The notes under the pieces were generated by a model. That model searched no databases. It was not told the DNA's origin and saw only the letters and a program-made list of their open reading frames with translations. DNA of 64,000 nt from Forficula auricularia (Eukaryota; Arthropoda; Insecta; Dermaptera; Forficulidae), in contig JALMQS010000128.1 of assembly GCA_024734495.1 (NCBI GenBank), forward strand, positions 23,486,875-23,550,874, written 5' to 3'. The position numbers and the translations under genes were made by a program. Positions 41,756 to 52,470 of the stretch are shown here, one piece after another (the stretch's first letter is position 1; the number at the start of each line of letters is the position of its first letter).

Positions 41756-41850
41756 ATTTATTTTTCCAGACACTCTTTTAATGTCTCCTTCAATTTATAA
41801 AAATTCTGCTACTCTCGGCAAAAGAAACTTTCAATTTAGTATTATTGTAT
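41756..41850 (+). mobile_element. Foldback family 2, 5'-truncated tail copy
   Basis: Contains ccagacactctttt, tgtctccttcaatttataaa and TTCTGCTACTCTCGGCAAAA followed by gaaactttcaattta. This is only the last part of family 2. Loss of the opposite end while keeping the tail is what 5' truncation during reverse transcription would give. Confidence 0.7.
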
Positions 41851-41929
41851 ATAATGTTAAGTGAATAATTTTATTTTATAAATATTTTCCTAAAATATGC
41901 TGTAATTATATCTTGTCTTCACAGTTTAA

Positions 41930-42190
41930 AAGGGTCAATGAAGGAACCTTCTGAATATTAATATAATTTTAAATTGCAATTAAGTTCAAAATTTTGTGCA
42001 CAGCGATGCCTTGATGATGGCCGGAGCGGGTCAAAACGTAAAACGCAAAAAATAAATTAAATTTTATTTAATTCTAGCTGAAAATAAAAAAAGAAGCGTT
42101 TTATCTGTATTTAAAATTAAAAATAATCTTAATATATCGCTTTTATTTAAAGCAAAAAATTACAGAGCAATATTTGGTCAGCCAGGTATT
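41930..42190 (+). repeat. G-family repeat, copy 3
   Basis: Opposite orientation to copies 1 and 2. The block CTTGATGATGGCC-GGAGC-GGGTC-AAAACGT is the clearest hammerhead-like form in this family, but C3 and G12 are altered. Uninterrupted at the position where copy 2 carries the Helitron-like insertion. Confidence 0.6.
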
Positions 42191-42604
42191 ATGAATTTAA
42201 TTAAATATTGACAAAATAATGTAAGTAATACATTTATTTTAATTATGTTCATTATATCTATCTGATCACGTGATTTCATTAAATAATGGACTAATAACCA
42301 ATTAAAAGTAAAAAGGAATGGGTAGATTGTTTGAGTTTTGTTTATTTATAATTTCTCCTAATTAATCGCCATATTTGAAATTAAGATAATTAGCTTTTAA
42401 AACTAAATTAAAAATTTATAATTGGTATTTTGCATTACAATATATTTATATCTAGCTAAAATTGTAATTTTTTTGTATACCTATAGGTTTTGTAATGAGT
42501 TCATTATAAAATTATTTTTAATTTGGTACACGGTTTCATTAAACTGGGGTTTTTATTTTTTATTGTTTATTTTCTTAATTTAATAAGAAATACGTGGCGG
42601 TCAG
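42191..42604. other. No recognisable feature
   Basis: AT-rich. Nothing recognised. Confidence 0.5.
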
Positions 42605-43108
42605 CTTGAGTTGTTTGCCATAAAGAATTTAGTCTTTTTGATTTTAAATCGATTCTTCCACGTTTTCAGTAGAGGTTGCCATTAATAGTCAAAACATCAA
42701 AAATGGAATGCAATAAGGTTATTCGTCTAGTATTAGATAAGAATCGATCGTTATTTTTGATTTTAAGCCGATTCCTCCATGTCTCCAGCAATGGTTACCA
42801 ATAATAATCAAAGCGTCAAAAATCTAATATAGAATTGTTATTCCTCAAGTGAAGAGAATCAATCGCTATTTTTGATTTTAAGTCGATTCCTCCATGTCTT
42901 CACCAATGGTTACCAATAATAACCGAAATGTCAAAAATCGAATGTAGAATGGTTATTCCTCGACTGTTAAATGAGAATCGATCACTATTTTTGAATTAAA
43001 GTCAACATGAACTGCAAATAGCAAGTGATATCTGATTAATAATAAAGGAATAAACATATTAATATTTCAAATGAATTTGGATAAAGTTTAGCAACGATCC
43101 GTTGCAGT
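42605..43108 (-). repeat. 119-bp tandem array element, copy 2
   Basis: The complement of 6943-7453, flanks included: cttgagttgtttgccataaa at the left, gcaacgatccgttgcag at the right. Three diverged units with ggttattcctc anchors about 119 bp apart. Confidence 0.75.
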
Positions 43109-43669
43109 TTTTTTTTATCTTGAGACACCCTTATAATTACAAAACAGTGCATTTTGTATTTGTATGAAAAAGTTTCAAATAAAAGTTTCTTTATATTGAT
43201 GGGGAAACTAAACTACCTATTGGTTGTCGATCTAGAACAAGCTTTCAAGGGTATTTTAAGCTCAAGTTCTGTTTTTTAAATGGAAACCTATATATTTCCT
43301 TACATATTCATAATCTACAAAAAAAACTGAACAACTTTCATAAGAACTATTTTTTTATCCGACATCAAATAAACAAAATATTAAATCAATTATTAGATCT
43401 AAAAAAATCCTAATAATTATTTTTAACATTTATTCAACTTAATTATCAAATAATAATGATTAACATAAATAATCTATTAAATCGAAAAGTCACAACAATG
43501 AAAATAAGTGTTTTATAATGATTTTAAAATTTCATTATACACAGATTTAAGAGATTATTTTCTACTTAATAGAACTAGTTAAACTTTTTGAGTTTATTTC
43601 TCGTGTCAATCCAGTAGATAGTTATATTGTATTACCATAAGAAAAATTGAGCATTTTTTGTAGAAGACA
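43109..43669. other. No recognisable feature
   Basis: AT-rich. Nothing recognised. Confidence 0.5.
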
Positions 43670-43930
43670 GAATTAAAATGGTCTTAATTTATGCGGTGAA
43701 TGTGGAAGAAGTGTTTTGAGGCTGCAATTGAAATGGATGCCGAGCGTTTTCTTGACAGGGACCCTCACGAGCTTCATTTTATCGTGTTGTAAATCTGTTA
43801 AAAAAAAAATCAGGAAATGTAAAGGCTACGAAGAAACTGAAACAGGCCAAAAAACGAAATTGGAACTGGAATTCATCCAGAAAACTTGCGATTAGACTTT
43901 GGAATGTCACAGAATAGTGTCGAAAAATTA
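43670..43930 (+). pseudogene. Transposase N-terminal helix-turn-helix remnant
   Basis: Read across three frames, the plus strand gives fragments GECGRSV, EAAIEMDAERFLDRDP, ASFYRVVNLLKK and LRLDFGMSQNSVEKLL. That pattern resembles the helix-turn-helix start of DDE transposases seen in many arthropod DUF4817-type proteins. At least three frameshifts and no visible catalytic domain. Assignment from motif memory only. Confidence 0.4.
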
Positions 43931-44507
43931 TTAAATTATTAATTATTATCGCTCATATAATTTAAGGAGGTTCGAGAATTCTTATCTAACTGGTTGATCT
44001 TCGAAAAAATCTTTTGTATTCCTGCAGAGTGACAACGACTGACTACTAAAAATTTTAATAAAAAAATTGTTAATAATGAGATTAATTTCGAATAAAAATC
44101 TTTGTTTTGATAATATTAATAAAAAGAATATCGAGATAACTTTTTTCTCATTATAAAAACATTTATTTAACACAAAAACGTTTTCAAGAAATAGAGTTGG
44201 AATTCTACACTAGTGCTTTTGTTATATTCTGTTGGCTGCAAATAACTTTTTATTTTTTTACATTTATGAATAATTAATTAACTAGACTGTCAAATCTATT
44301 GAAAAATGTATCATTCGATTCAGAAAAGTTGAATTATTGATCTGTATAAATTTGTTGAAAATATTGTATAGAAGTTATAACCCTTTTAAAATTTCGGTCC
44401 ATTAAAATACTTCCATGTTAAAAGGACAATTTTAAATAATTTATTTCTCGGTAATGGAACTAACGATCAACTTCAAATTTCGGGAATAAATATTTAATAC
44501 ATCAATG
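43931..44507. other. No recognisable feature
   Basis: AT-rich. Nothing recognised. Confidence 0.5.
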
Positions 44508-44994
44508 TTTTATTTATTTATTTATTTAGATAATTTTACGGACTAGTAGTCCACTTACAAAAATGTCAAATACGTGTATAATGAGTGTTATATCAAGAAA
44601 AATAAAAAAAATAATTTTTTTTTTTTTTTTTACAAAGAATTACAAAATAAAACATCAAAATCATATATAAACAATGCAATAAAAAATACAATAATCTATA
44701 CTCGAACAATAAATATAATTAACAATAAAAGAACTATCACATGAAAATCATACAGAAAACAATAATGAAAAGAAAAGCAAAAGATAAAAGAGAAACATAC
44801 ATAAATAGGTACATAATTCAGTATTACAATGTTTACGGTGCTGGTGGGGATGTTCACATAAATTCATTCAAAACAAAAACAAAAACAAAAACAAAATCTC
44901 GTAAAAATTAAGTAAAGACAAAATTCAACAAAGATATGCCATTCAATAGTTTAATAATATTAAACCAAAAATAAAGCAATGCAAATCACTCCCA

Positions 44995-47841
44995 TCAGAC
45001 TGTCATAAATTTTCGGAAAAAATGATCTTTGATTTTATTTTTAGAGGTGTTAAATATGTCTATTTCCCTATTGCTATTACCTGTTTCCAAGATGCGATTT
45101 GTGCACGAGTACTTAAGATATGAGAATCTCTGACAAGGCGTAAAAAACAGCAGTGGATTTCGTGTCCTGTGAATACCGACATTGAAAGTGACCAGCTCTA
45201 GAAGCTGAGAACTATTTATTTTGCCACTGATGAGATCATGAAGAAGGAGGAAATCAGATTGCTCTCTTCTTAAGTTAAGAGGCAAAAAATGCAGAGTGAG
45301 ATATAGACGCTCATAAGACAAATCCATAGTTGGAACATGTAGTTTATAGGCAACATATCTTAAGAATTTCCGTTCTACCCGCTCCAGTTTTTGGATATGA
45401 ATCTTGCAATGAGGTGACCACACCGGACTTGCATACTCTAATCCACTTCTAACAATCGAACAATATAAATTTTTTAAAGTAAATATGTTAGAGAAATGCT
45501 TTGTATTGCGAATGACGAAGCCAAGGAGCTTCATAGCGTGATTAGATATTTTCGTGATATGATCAATAAAATTAAGCGAGCGATCAAATGTTACACCAAG
45601 ATCTTTAAAAGTGGAGACGTCTTTTACTTCAGAACTATCACCATCAACATAAACATGCTTAATTTTTCTAGTACCTCTAAAGTAAGCCATAGAGAAACAT
45701 TTATTAAAGTTGACCTTTAGGCCATTTCTACTGCACCATTCAATAAGCTCCGTAAAATTTTCTTGAAGTATATCTGCATCCTGACTATTAACAACTTCGC
45801 GATACAGCTTGAGGTCGTCCGCAAAAAGTAAGAAGTTTACATTATTGAAGGAGTGTGCAATATCATTGATAAATATCAGAAACAACAAGGGACCTAGATG
45901 AGATCCCTGAGGAACACCAGATTTTGCTTCGATGACATATGAGAGAGAGTTATTTATTCTAACTTGGAGTCGTCTATCATGTACATAGCTACCTAACCAT
46001 TTCAATATCTGTCCATCAAAGCCAAAAGCTTCCAATTTAGAGACAAGCAAATCAATGTTTACCGTGTCAAAAGCTTTGCTAATATCTGTGTAGACCACAT
46101 CAACCTGTCTATTTACAGTAAACGAGGACAGGATAGACTGTTCAAATAGAAGAAGATTTGAAGTGGTTGATCTGTTGTGTCGAAATCCATGCTGTTCCTC
46201 AATGATAAATTTACCACATAACGGTGAAATAGCATCGCAAACAAGAGAGTCAAAGAGTTTAGCTATAGCAGATTGATTGCATATGGGACGATAATTCACA
46301 ACTTCAGATGGGTTACCTGATTTTAATAGAGGTTTAATATAGCTTAATTTCCACTTAGTTGGAAAAACTCCAAAAGTGAGAGATTTATTAAAGATAAGTT
46401 GCAATGGTACAGCTAGGGTATCAACATTTCTTAAAAGAAAAGAGGGAATCCCATCCGGGCCTCGATCAAGAGTTGGTTTTAAACACTTCATTTTTTTAAC
46501 TATGTCAGCCAGAGGCAGCTGCACTGAAGACATATGAAAACTACTCAATTCAGAAAAAACAGAACACGGAAGACCGCAGTCGGAATAAACACTAGCAAAG
46601 TAGTCAGCAAAGAGATCCACCGAATCATTCACTGAAAGACTGGTATGGTTTATATAATTAACCTTTTCAGGAATCTCAGGCGAAGATCTTAAACCCCTTG
46701 TGTAAGACCAAAACTTCCTAGGGGCAGTGTTCATCGAAACTTCAAGAGATTCAATATAATTTTTGAAACATTTTCTTTTTAATCTCTTACACTCAGTCCT
46801 AAGTTTAGTGAATTCGTCATGAATTGACTGTAAGCCCAAAGTTTTAAATCTTTTATGAATAAGTTTCTTTCGACAGTTTAATATTTTTAGCTCTGTTGTA
46901 AACCATCTCGGATATGAATTACTAAAAATAGTAATCTTGGGCACGCATTCATCAATAAGACCTTCAAGAAAGTCATAAAACACCCGTACACAAACATCCA
47001 CAGAAACATCACCAAATAAATTTTCCCAGTCGATTGAGGAAATTTTATCATTAAAAATAGTGTAATTCATAGCTTTAAAGTTTAAAAGATGAACAGGTCT
47101 ATTACAAATTCGTTGGGGTGATATAAAAAAATCTATATTGATGACAGGGTGATGGGAATCAATTTGAACCAGGCAATCGCCTGGTTGAAGTTGCTTTAAT
47201 GAAGAGGATCTAACATTACTAAATATTAAGTCTAGGATACTCCCATTCGAATTATGTATCACATTTAGCTGAGTGAGATTAAAATAGTTTTTAAATTCAG
47301 AAATTAAGTTGTAGGTTTGTAAGCAACAGCCATCTTTCTTAACAGATCCGTTTTTATCCCAATCTATCTGTGGAACATTATAATCCCCAAATATTATCAA
47401 TTCAGAAATATGATTTGATATACAAATTTGTTCTATCTGATTAAAATGTCTTTCGTATACATCGGTAGAAGATTGAGGTGGAAAATATGCACAAACGATG
47501 AGTACTCTTTTTGAACCCATTTTGATAGTAACAAATAAATGTTCAATAGATCTGTCCACATCAAGCAAAGAACGGCTTTCTAATTCATTTTTTACAGCTA
47601 GTAAAACACCACCACCTCTAGATTTGTCACTATTATCACAACCTCTATCACATCGGTAGATAACATAATTATTAAAACCTAGTTCACTAGATGAGATATC
47701 ACAAGTAAGCCAGGTTTCAGTTAAGGCATACACATCATGAATGTCATTTACAGCTGATAGTCTAAGATCGTCCAGTTTTGTTCTTAATCCTCTCACATTC
47801 TGGTAGTATGTAGAAAAAATGATGTCCTCCTCCTGTGTTAT
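44995..47841 (-). CDS. LINE ORF2: AP-type endonuclease plus reverse transcriptase
   Basis: An uninterrupted frame of about 948 codons from an ATA at 47841. The first near-cognate codon downstream is GTG at 47796, residue 1 below. Endonuclease features: TETWL (26-30), GGGVLLAV (61-68), FGDYN (136-140), LDLIFSN (188-194), and DSHHPV (213-218) in place of the usual SDH. Reverse transcriptase: GPDGIPSFLL (446-455), DISKAFDTVN (571-580), GVPQGSHLGPLLF (627-639) and FADD (658-661). The C-terminal part (about 740-933) has the GLEYASPVW and RKFLRYVAYK blocks common in Jockey/CR1-type elements. The usual partner is ORF1,  which ends one base inside this frame. Enzyme activity is plausible, but the start codon is missing. 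Confidence 0.9.
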   Translation of the reverse strand: MTQEEDIIFSTYYQNVRGLRTKLDDLRLSAVNDIHDVYALTETWLTCDISSSELGFNNYVIYRCDRGCDNSDKSRGGGVLLAVKNELESRSLLDVDRSIEHLFVTIKMGSKRVLIVCAYFPPQSSTDVYERHFNQIEQICISNHISELIIFGDYNVPQIDWDKNGSVKKDGCCLQTYNLISEFKNYFNLTQLNVIHNSNGSILDLIFSNVRSSSLKQLQPGDCLVQIDSHHPVINIDFFISPQRICNRPVHLLNFKAMNYTIFNDKISSIDWENLFGDVSVDVCVRVFYDFLEGLIDECVPKITIFSNSYPRWFTTELKILNCRKKLIHKRFKTLGLQSIHDEFTKLRTECKRLKRKCFKNYIESLEVSMNTAPRKFWSYTRGLRSSPEIPEKVNYINHTSLSVNDSVDLFADYFASVYSDCGLPCSVFSELSSFHMSSVQLPLADIVKKMKCLKPTLDRGPDGIPSFLLRNVDTLAVPLQLIFNKSLTFGVFPTKWKLSYIKPLLKSGNPSEVVNYRPICNQSAIAKLFDSLVCDAISPLCGKFIIEEQHGFRHNRSTTSNLLLFEQSILSSFTVNRQVDVVYTDISKAFDTVNIDLLVSKLEAFGFDGQILKWLGSYVHDRRLQVRINNSLSYVIEAKSGVPQGSHLGPLLFLIFINDIAHSFNNVNFLLFADDLKLYREVVNSQDADILQENFTELIEWCSRNGLKVNFNKCFSMAYFRGTRKIKHVYVDGDSSEVKDVSTFKDLGVTFDRSLNFIDHITKISNHAMKLLGFVIRNTKHFSNIFTLKNLYCSIVRSGLEYASPVWSPHCKIHIQKLERVERKFLRYVAYKLHVPTMDLSYERLYLTLHFLPLNLRREQSDFLLLHDLISGKINSSQLLELVTFNVGIHRTRNPLLFFTPCQRFSYLKYSCTNRILETGNSNREIDIFNTSKNKIKDHFFRKFMTV

Positions 47842-47996
47842 TAGTTTTTTGAAATTATAGTAGGGATGCCGTTTCTATATCGAATGATTAAGTTGTCTTC
47901 GCCCTTGCTCCTTCTCTTCTCCAATTCATCAACCAGACTCTTCATATGATTTCGTTGTTTTAAAGTTCTGTCTGGAGCTATTGATATATCTTTTTT
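47841..47996 (-). pseudogene. LINE ORF1, C-terminal fragment
   Basis: A minus-strand frame encoding KDISIAPDRTLKQRNHMKSL, then DELEKRRSKGEDNLIIRYRNG, ending SKN and a TAA at 47841-47843. The charged heptad-like stretch and the short basic end are typical of LINE ORF1 C-termini. The TAA overlaps the ORF2 frame in TAATA. Related elements use TAATG for termination-reinitiation, so the ORF2 start may have been lost by one base change. The N-terminal part is absent through 5' truncation. Confidence 0.75.
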
Positions 47997-48814
47997 TTTG
48001 TAAAATGTGCTTTATGCTATTATTGATAGTAAAAATTTGAGAATTTTCTTATAAAAATGATAAACAGTCCCGAACCCCCTTAATAACACATAAGTTTTGC
48101 CATTCTATCCACACTATCTATTTAAGTATTTATTAAATTTTTTTAACAAAATTAAAGTAACTAATCTAAAAAAAAAACTCACGTTCAATAATGCTTTATT
48201 GTACTCATTCTTAATTAAACACCTCAGCCTTTTACCAAATATTGTTTAATTTGGTTTCTCTGAATGTTTGATTGTCAAATTTTGTGTTCCAACAAATCAC
48301 CCGCTCATCCACATTCATACATTTTGTTTTTTCGCTATTACTGGTTCTGTCCACTTTAAACATCGTCTTTGAAACTTTTTTCAATAGTAATTCCATTATT
48401 ATCTGATTTAATTCTCGTCACCTCTTTTTCATTTCACTAGAATAAATTAACAGGAAAAGTAAAATGAGAACAATATTTGGACATTTAACTCTTTTAATAT
48501 TTAATAAACAATAATTGTTCTAGGTTCTCATTTAAACTTTTCCATTCAACTCACTTTAAGTACTTTTACTTTTTTATTAATTTTAAGAAAGTTTTTTTCC
48601 TTTTATTTTATGACGATAGATATAATTACACCTTTTAAACTTTAAATGATGAAAGCTTGATTAAAAGATGTATTTTTTAAGCAATTTGATAATAATTAGA
48701 AAAAATATAGACGAATTTAAATTATTTGAAACAACGAAACAAACATTCCATTATGAAGAATGATACATTTTAAGGGTATTTTTACAGTACTAATGGGATA
48801 AGGGAAAGTGTTAA
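47997..48814. other. No recognisable feature
   Basis: AT-rich sequence. An imperfect inverted pair (aatgagaacaatatttgg region and attgttctaggttctcattt) lies at 48465-48545. No gene. Confidence 0.4.
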
Positions 48815-49232
48815 ATGTCATATATAGTCACCTTAGAGTGTAAACCTGCTAAATTCATTTTTATCATATATGACATATTAATACCGTACGAAAGAAAAAT
48901 AGATGCAGCATCGTCCAAGTAAAAATGCTACTTAAAATTATGGTCGTAAGTTGTAGAAAAAAATGTGAAAAATAGTTTCTTTCCATAACAACAATATTAA
49001 ATTTTGTTTGTTTTTTCTCTGCCTTGTAAAATTTCCTTGTTTTGAGCTAGTAGGTTTACACTCTAAGGGCCGGTTGTATGTCGCAAAGTAAATGCTTTTG
49101 ACCACTAACCAAGGGTAGATGGTAAATAGAGGGGCTGGGATGGCCAATCAGATGACAGGAACTTTCAGTGTCTGTGGTAAAAAGCATTTACTTTGCGACA
49201 TACAACCGGCCCTAAGGCGACGATATGTGTCC
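48815..49232. mobile_element. Inverted-repeat element, TTAGAGTGTAAACCT ends, with nested MITE
   Basis: The left end (48817 on) GTCATATATAGTCACC followed by TTAGAGTGTAAACCT is complementary to the right end once the MITE at 49067-49212 is removed: ...AGGTTTACACTCTAA joined to ggcgacgatatgtgtcc. The nested MITE therefore sits inside the right terminal repeat. Interior non-coding. Confidence 0.75.
49064..49215. mobile_element. PIF/Harbinger-like MITE, copy 2
   Basis: A 146-bp element (49067-49212) with exact inverted ends GGGCCGGTTGTATGTCGC, flanked by TAA on both sides. TAA/TTA duplication is the PIF/Harbinger hallmark. Copy 1 at 4726-4919 has the related end GGGCCAGTTGTAT. Confidence 0.85.
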
Positions 49233-49251
49233 ATATACTGAATTTGAATTA

Positions 49252-49507
49252 GTCTTCTCTCCATAAATTACGTAACATGAATTTTAAGACTTTTAGACTC
49301 TCTCCTGTGTGTCACATTCTGTCACATTTTCATTGAGCCCCCTGTATTCTGACGTCACACTATCACTTTTATACCCTATAATTATTTCAATTTTATAATA
49401 TGACTTTTGTGACATCACATTTTTTCAGATCTCCGGGCTCCCCTGTCTCAATTTGTCACCAATCTGAAATACCCCCTTAATGTGTGACGTAATTTATGGA
49501 TGGCCCC
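49252..49507. mobile_element. MITE with CCATAAATTACGT ends
   Basis: Inverted ends ccataaattacgtaaca and ccataaattacgtcaca, the right one extended to GGGGCCAT. The interior has TGACGTCA-type palindromes and CCCCC/tgtcac runs, a composition I associate with a common arthropod MITE. No clear target duplication. Confidence 0.6.
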
Positions 49508-49664
49508 TAACTACTTACTAATAAAAATATTTTATTACGGGTTGAAGTTACAAGTTTGAAATACTATTAAATCGATGAAATTTTTTCAATATTTTTCAGT
49601 TTAAATTTGGAGGAAAATGTAAATTTTTTCAAGATCCGGTACGCTTTCATCAAATTTTAGTGAT

Positions 49665-49797
49665 TTAGAAAATGCGATTCCCGAGGGAGTGAAAATTTCA
49701 AAAAACAACCCTTCAGACATATAAGTAATTAAAAATAATAGATTCGATCTCGGATCTATTAGATGACATCTCGTGATTTTCTTAGAATTTTAATACT
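49665..49797 (+). mobile_element. SINE-F, 5'-truncated copy
   Basis: Starts within the T-arm (gcgattcccgagggag), then aacaacccttcagacatata, ctcggatctattagatgaca and gattttctta. The head is lost. Confidence 0.6.
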
Positions 49798-50671
49798 CCA
49801 GGTAAGATTGAAAAGGCATGTGGATGATCCTATTAATTTATTTTAATTTAACATATACATTAAACGTAAAATATCGAAGTTTATGCTTGTTTAAAGCAAC
49901 ACATTTTCTAATAGAAGGAATGTTAGCTGTATTGAATTTTAAAATGAAAGTATTTAATATGCAAATAGTGCAATGTCTGTGGCTTATATTAATAAATATC
50001 TATACTCTTTTAAGTTGCTTTTCCATCCTTAATAAAATGTCTAGTTTTTAGAAGGTCAAATAATGAGATACGATATAAATATTAATATCATGAGCGAGTT
50101 GCTAAGATTTAATATTATACATTTGCTTATATAAATATTTAATATATCAGTAGTAAATTCAGCTTATATTTTTCATTTTTTTATTTTTCTTTCTTTTAAT
50201 ATGATAAATATTTAAAAACGTTTTGACCATGACTCGGTACACTTCACAAGCCGCCCCGGCCGAGCCGAACTTTTATGTATCGTGTTTAGAAATGTCTAAA
50301 ACGTTGCAGAATAATAATTTCAAGCATGATTTAGGTGTCTGGATTTCTGTACTCAGTTAATATAAAGTCAGAGAAAGTTTGTTTTAGTGCTAAAATGATT
50401 ATATTTCTTAAATAAGGAACTGATTAAATTTTGGCCTTTTCAAATTAACAAATTCCGGTTGAAAAATGCAGATAAAAGAATTGTTGTCGAACTATCGAAT
50501 GATTGAAATGAAATTGCACACAGGTATTTTTCAATACAGTACAACTCTTTACCAAGTTTAAGTATCCTAGCACAAAAATAAGCGTACCAAGTTTTGGCAA
50601 AGTATTCATTTTTTTGTTTAAAGAGAATGGTGTAGGTTCTTGGTGAAAGATATTATTTAATGACGTAAAGA
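49798..50671. other. AT-rich with a small GC patch
   Basis: About 50225-50275 (gccgccccggccgagccgaa) is unusually GC-rich for the window. No frame or known repeat. Confidence 0.4.
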
Positions 50672-50941
50672 AAATTTCAAAAAATTTAAGAAATATAAAA
50701 TTTAGGTAGGTTTCACAAAAATAAAAGACAAGATGCTTATTAGCATGACTCTTCATGTTATGACCCATCTTCAGGAGTTCAAAGACAAAGAAAAAAGTTT
50801 TCTCTTTGATCTCCTGAAGATGAGCCATAACCCTGAAGAGTCATGCTATAATGCATCTTGTCTTTTATTTTTGTGAAACCTACCTAGAATTTTAAATTTC
50901 TTAAATTTTTTGAAATTTTCTCAAATTTTTTTTAAATTTAT
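50672..50941. mobile_element. Foldback element, family 9, copy b
   Basis: Long arms of about 125 bp: GAAAATTTCAAAAAATTTAA, GGTAGGTTTCACAAAAATAA, AAGACAAGATGC and complements. The centre has CTGAAGATG plus GGGUC/GAGCC-like stems on both strands but no GAAAC-GTC. The 127-residue minus frame across it is a by-product of the palindrome. Confidence 0.7.
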
Positions 50942-51186
50942 AAAAAAATTTTAAAATTCATAAAATTTTATTTGCTTTCTTCATTTTTTCGTTTACTTTT
51001 AGTGATTTGAAATTTTTTTAGCGATCTATTGGATCAAGAAAGTTGAATGTTTGCAGAAATGTGTAGTATATCAATACAAATATACTTTCAGCTATATAAG
51101 CTACAATGGTTCAATAGCTCCATGAAAAATCGATTTTTTTTTTAATTTTCTATATTTTTCAATCGAATGTTAAGCTAAATAGCACA
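50942..51186. other. No recognisable feature
   Basis: AT-rich spacer upstream of the mariner element. Confidence 0.5.
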
Positions 51187-52470
51187 TAGCCTGAAAAATC
51201 CCGGGCCCATCACATACATTGCGCTAGCTTTTTTTTAATTCACCTCTTTTTCAGTTAGTACTAACCTTCAAAAGACAGCTGTCAAAATTTCATGATATTC
51301 TATTCATTAGTTTGTGAGTTATTGTGCTAAGAGTGACGCTTTTCAGAGCAATGGATCAAAAAAATTTCCTGTTTTAATTTTACACTGCTTCTTGATGGGA
51401 AAAAATACCGTTCAAGCGAAGCAATGGCTTGAAAAGTGTTATGGAAACTCCTCTCCATCACAAGCAACAATAAAACGTTGGTTTGCTGACTTCAAACGTG
51501 GTCGTAGGGACACCGATGATGCAGAACGCAATGGACGTCCAAATGAGGCGATAACACCAGAAACATCAAAAAATCTACTAATCTACAAAATCGTTTCAAA
51601 TGATCGAAAAGTGAAGCTGCGTGAGTTAGCTGACATCGTAAAGATATCAAAAGAACGTGTTGGCTTTATATTACATGAGAATTTGAGTATGAGAAAGCTC
51701 TGTTCAAAGTGGGTGCCGCGCTTGCTCACTGTTGACCAAAGACAACAACATGTTGATGATTCTGAGCGAGTATTTGAACATAAGTTTAAACGTAACAAAC
51801 CGGAATTTTTGCGTCGATATGTGACAACAATGGATGAAACATGTATCCATCACTTCACTCCGGAATCAAAACGATCGTCATCTGAGTGGACAGCAACTGG
51901 TGAACATCGTCCAAAGCGCCCACAATCACAACAATCGACTGGAAAGGTTATGGCCTTGGTATTTTGGGATATGCGTGGTGTAATATTCATCGACTATCTT
52001 GAGAAGAGAAATACCATCAACAGTGAATATTATATAGCGTTATTGGAGCGTTTGAAGGTCGAAATTGCAAAGAAACGGCCCCATTTGAAGAAGAAAAAAG
52101 TGCTGTTTCATCAAAACAATTCACCGCGTCACAAGTCAATCAAAACAATGGCGAAACTAGATGAATTGAACTTCGAATTGCTCCCACATCCACCGTATTT
52201 GCCAGATTTGGCTCCCAGCGACTACTGGCCGTTCGCTCGCAGACCTCAAAAAAATGCTATCCGGTAAGAAATTTCGCACGAATGAACAGGTTATCGCTGA
52301 AACTGAGACCTATTTTGAGGCAAAAGATAAATCATTCTACAAAAGTGGTATCGAAATGTTAGAGCGGTGCTGAAATGATTGCGTTGCTCTTGATGGAGAT
52401 TAGGTTGATGAATAAAGAACAACAAAAAAACGTGTTTTCTTTGTTAGGCCAGGAACTTTTCAACCCATGT
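51187..52470 (+). mobile_element. mariner element, inactive
   Basis: The left end CCTGAAAAATCCCGGGCC near 51190 and right end (complement) GGTTGAAAAGTTCCTGGCC near 52466 form diverged inverted repeats about 1.28 kb apart, the usual mariner length. Exact termini and TA flanks are not certain. The transposase in between is a pseudogene. Confidence 0.75.
51351..52421 (+). pseudogene. mariner transposase (DD34D), multiply disabled
   Basis: The true start is probably ATG at 51351. A one-base deletion near 51373 forces a change of frame, after which 51377-52265 is open. Motifs: helix-turn-helix region with SPSQATIKRWFADFKRGR, WVPRLLTVDQ, first Asp in TMDET (D174 of the open frame). The second catalytic Asp is changed to Asn in FHQNNSPRH (N268). 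The third Asp is in LAPSDY (D303). The 34-residue spacing fits mariner. A 4-bp duplication TCGCTCGC at about 52225 shifts the frame again. The true C-terminus then follows (KKMLSGKKFRTNEQVIAET), with stops at ERC* and GD*. Confidence 0.9.

Larger units (their letters stand above)
44508..47996 (-). mobile_element. Non-LTR retrotransposon (Jockey/CR1-type LINE), 5'-truncated
   Basis: Minus-oriented. The 3' end is a (TAAA)n tail at 44508-44528. A 3' untranslated region of about 465 bp includes CTAC-TAGTCCG and an ACAAAA-rich stretch. Then comes a full-length ORF2 and the last 50 or so codons of ORF1, where the copy stops in an A-run (47991-47999). Target duplication not found. This is the only element here with an open enzyme frame, so it is the youngest or least damaged LINE. 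Confidence 0.85.

Noticed and set aside
44995..47796. A host gene with an endonuclease/exonuclease domain
   Set aside because: The combined endonuclease and reverse transcriptase, the adjoining ORF1 end and the (TAAA)n 3' tail show it is a LINE.
50445..50828. A 127-residue minus-strand frame
   Set aside because: It runs through the arm of a foldback element, so the open frame is explained by the inverted repeat.
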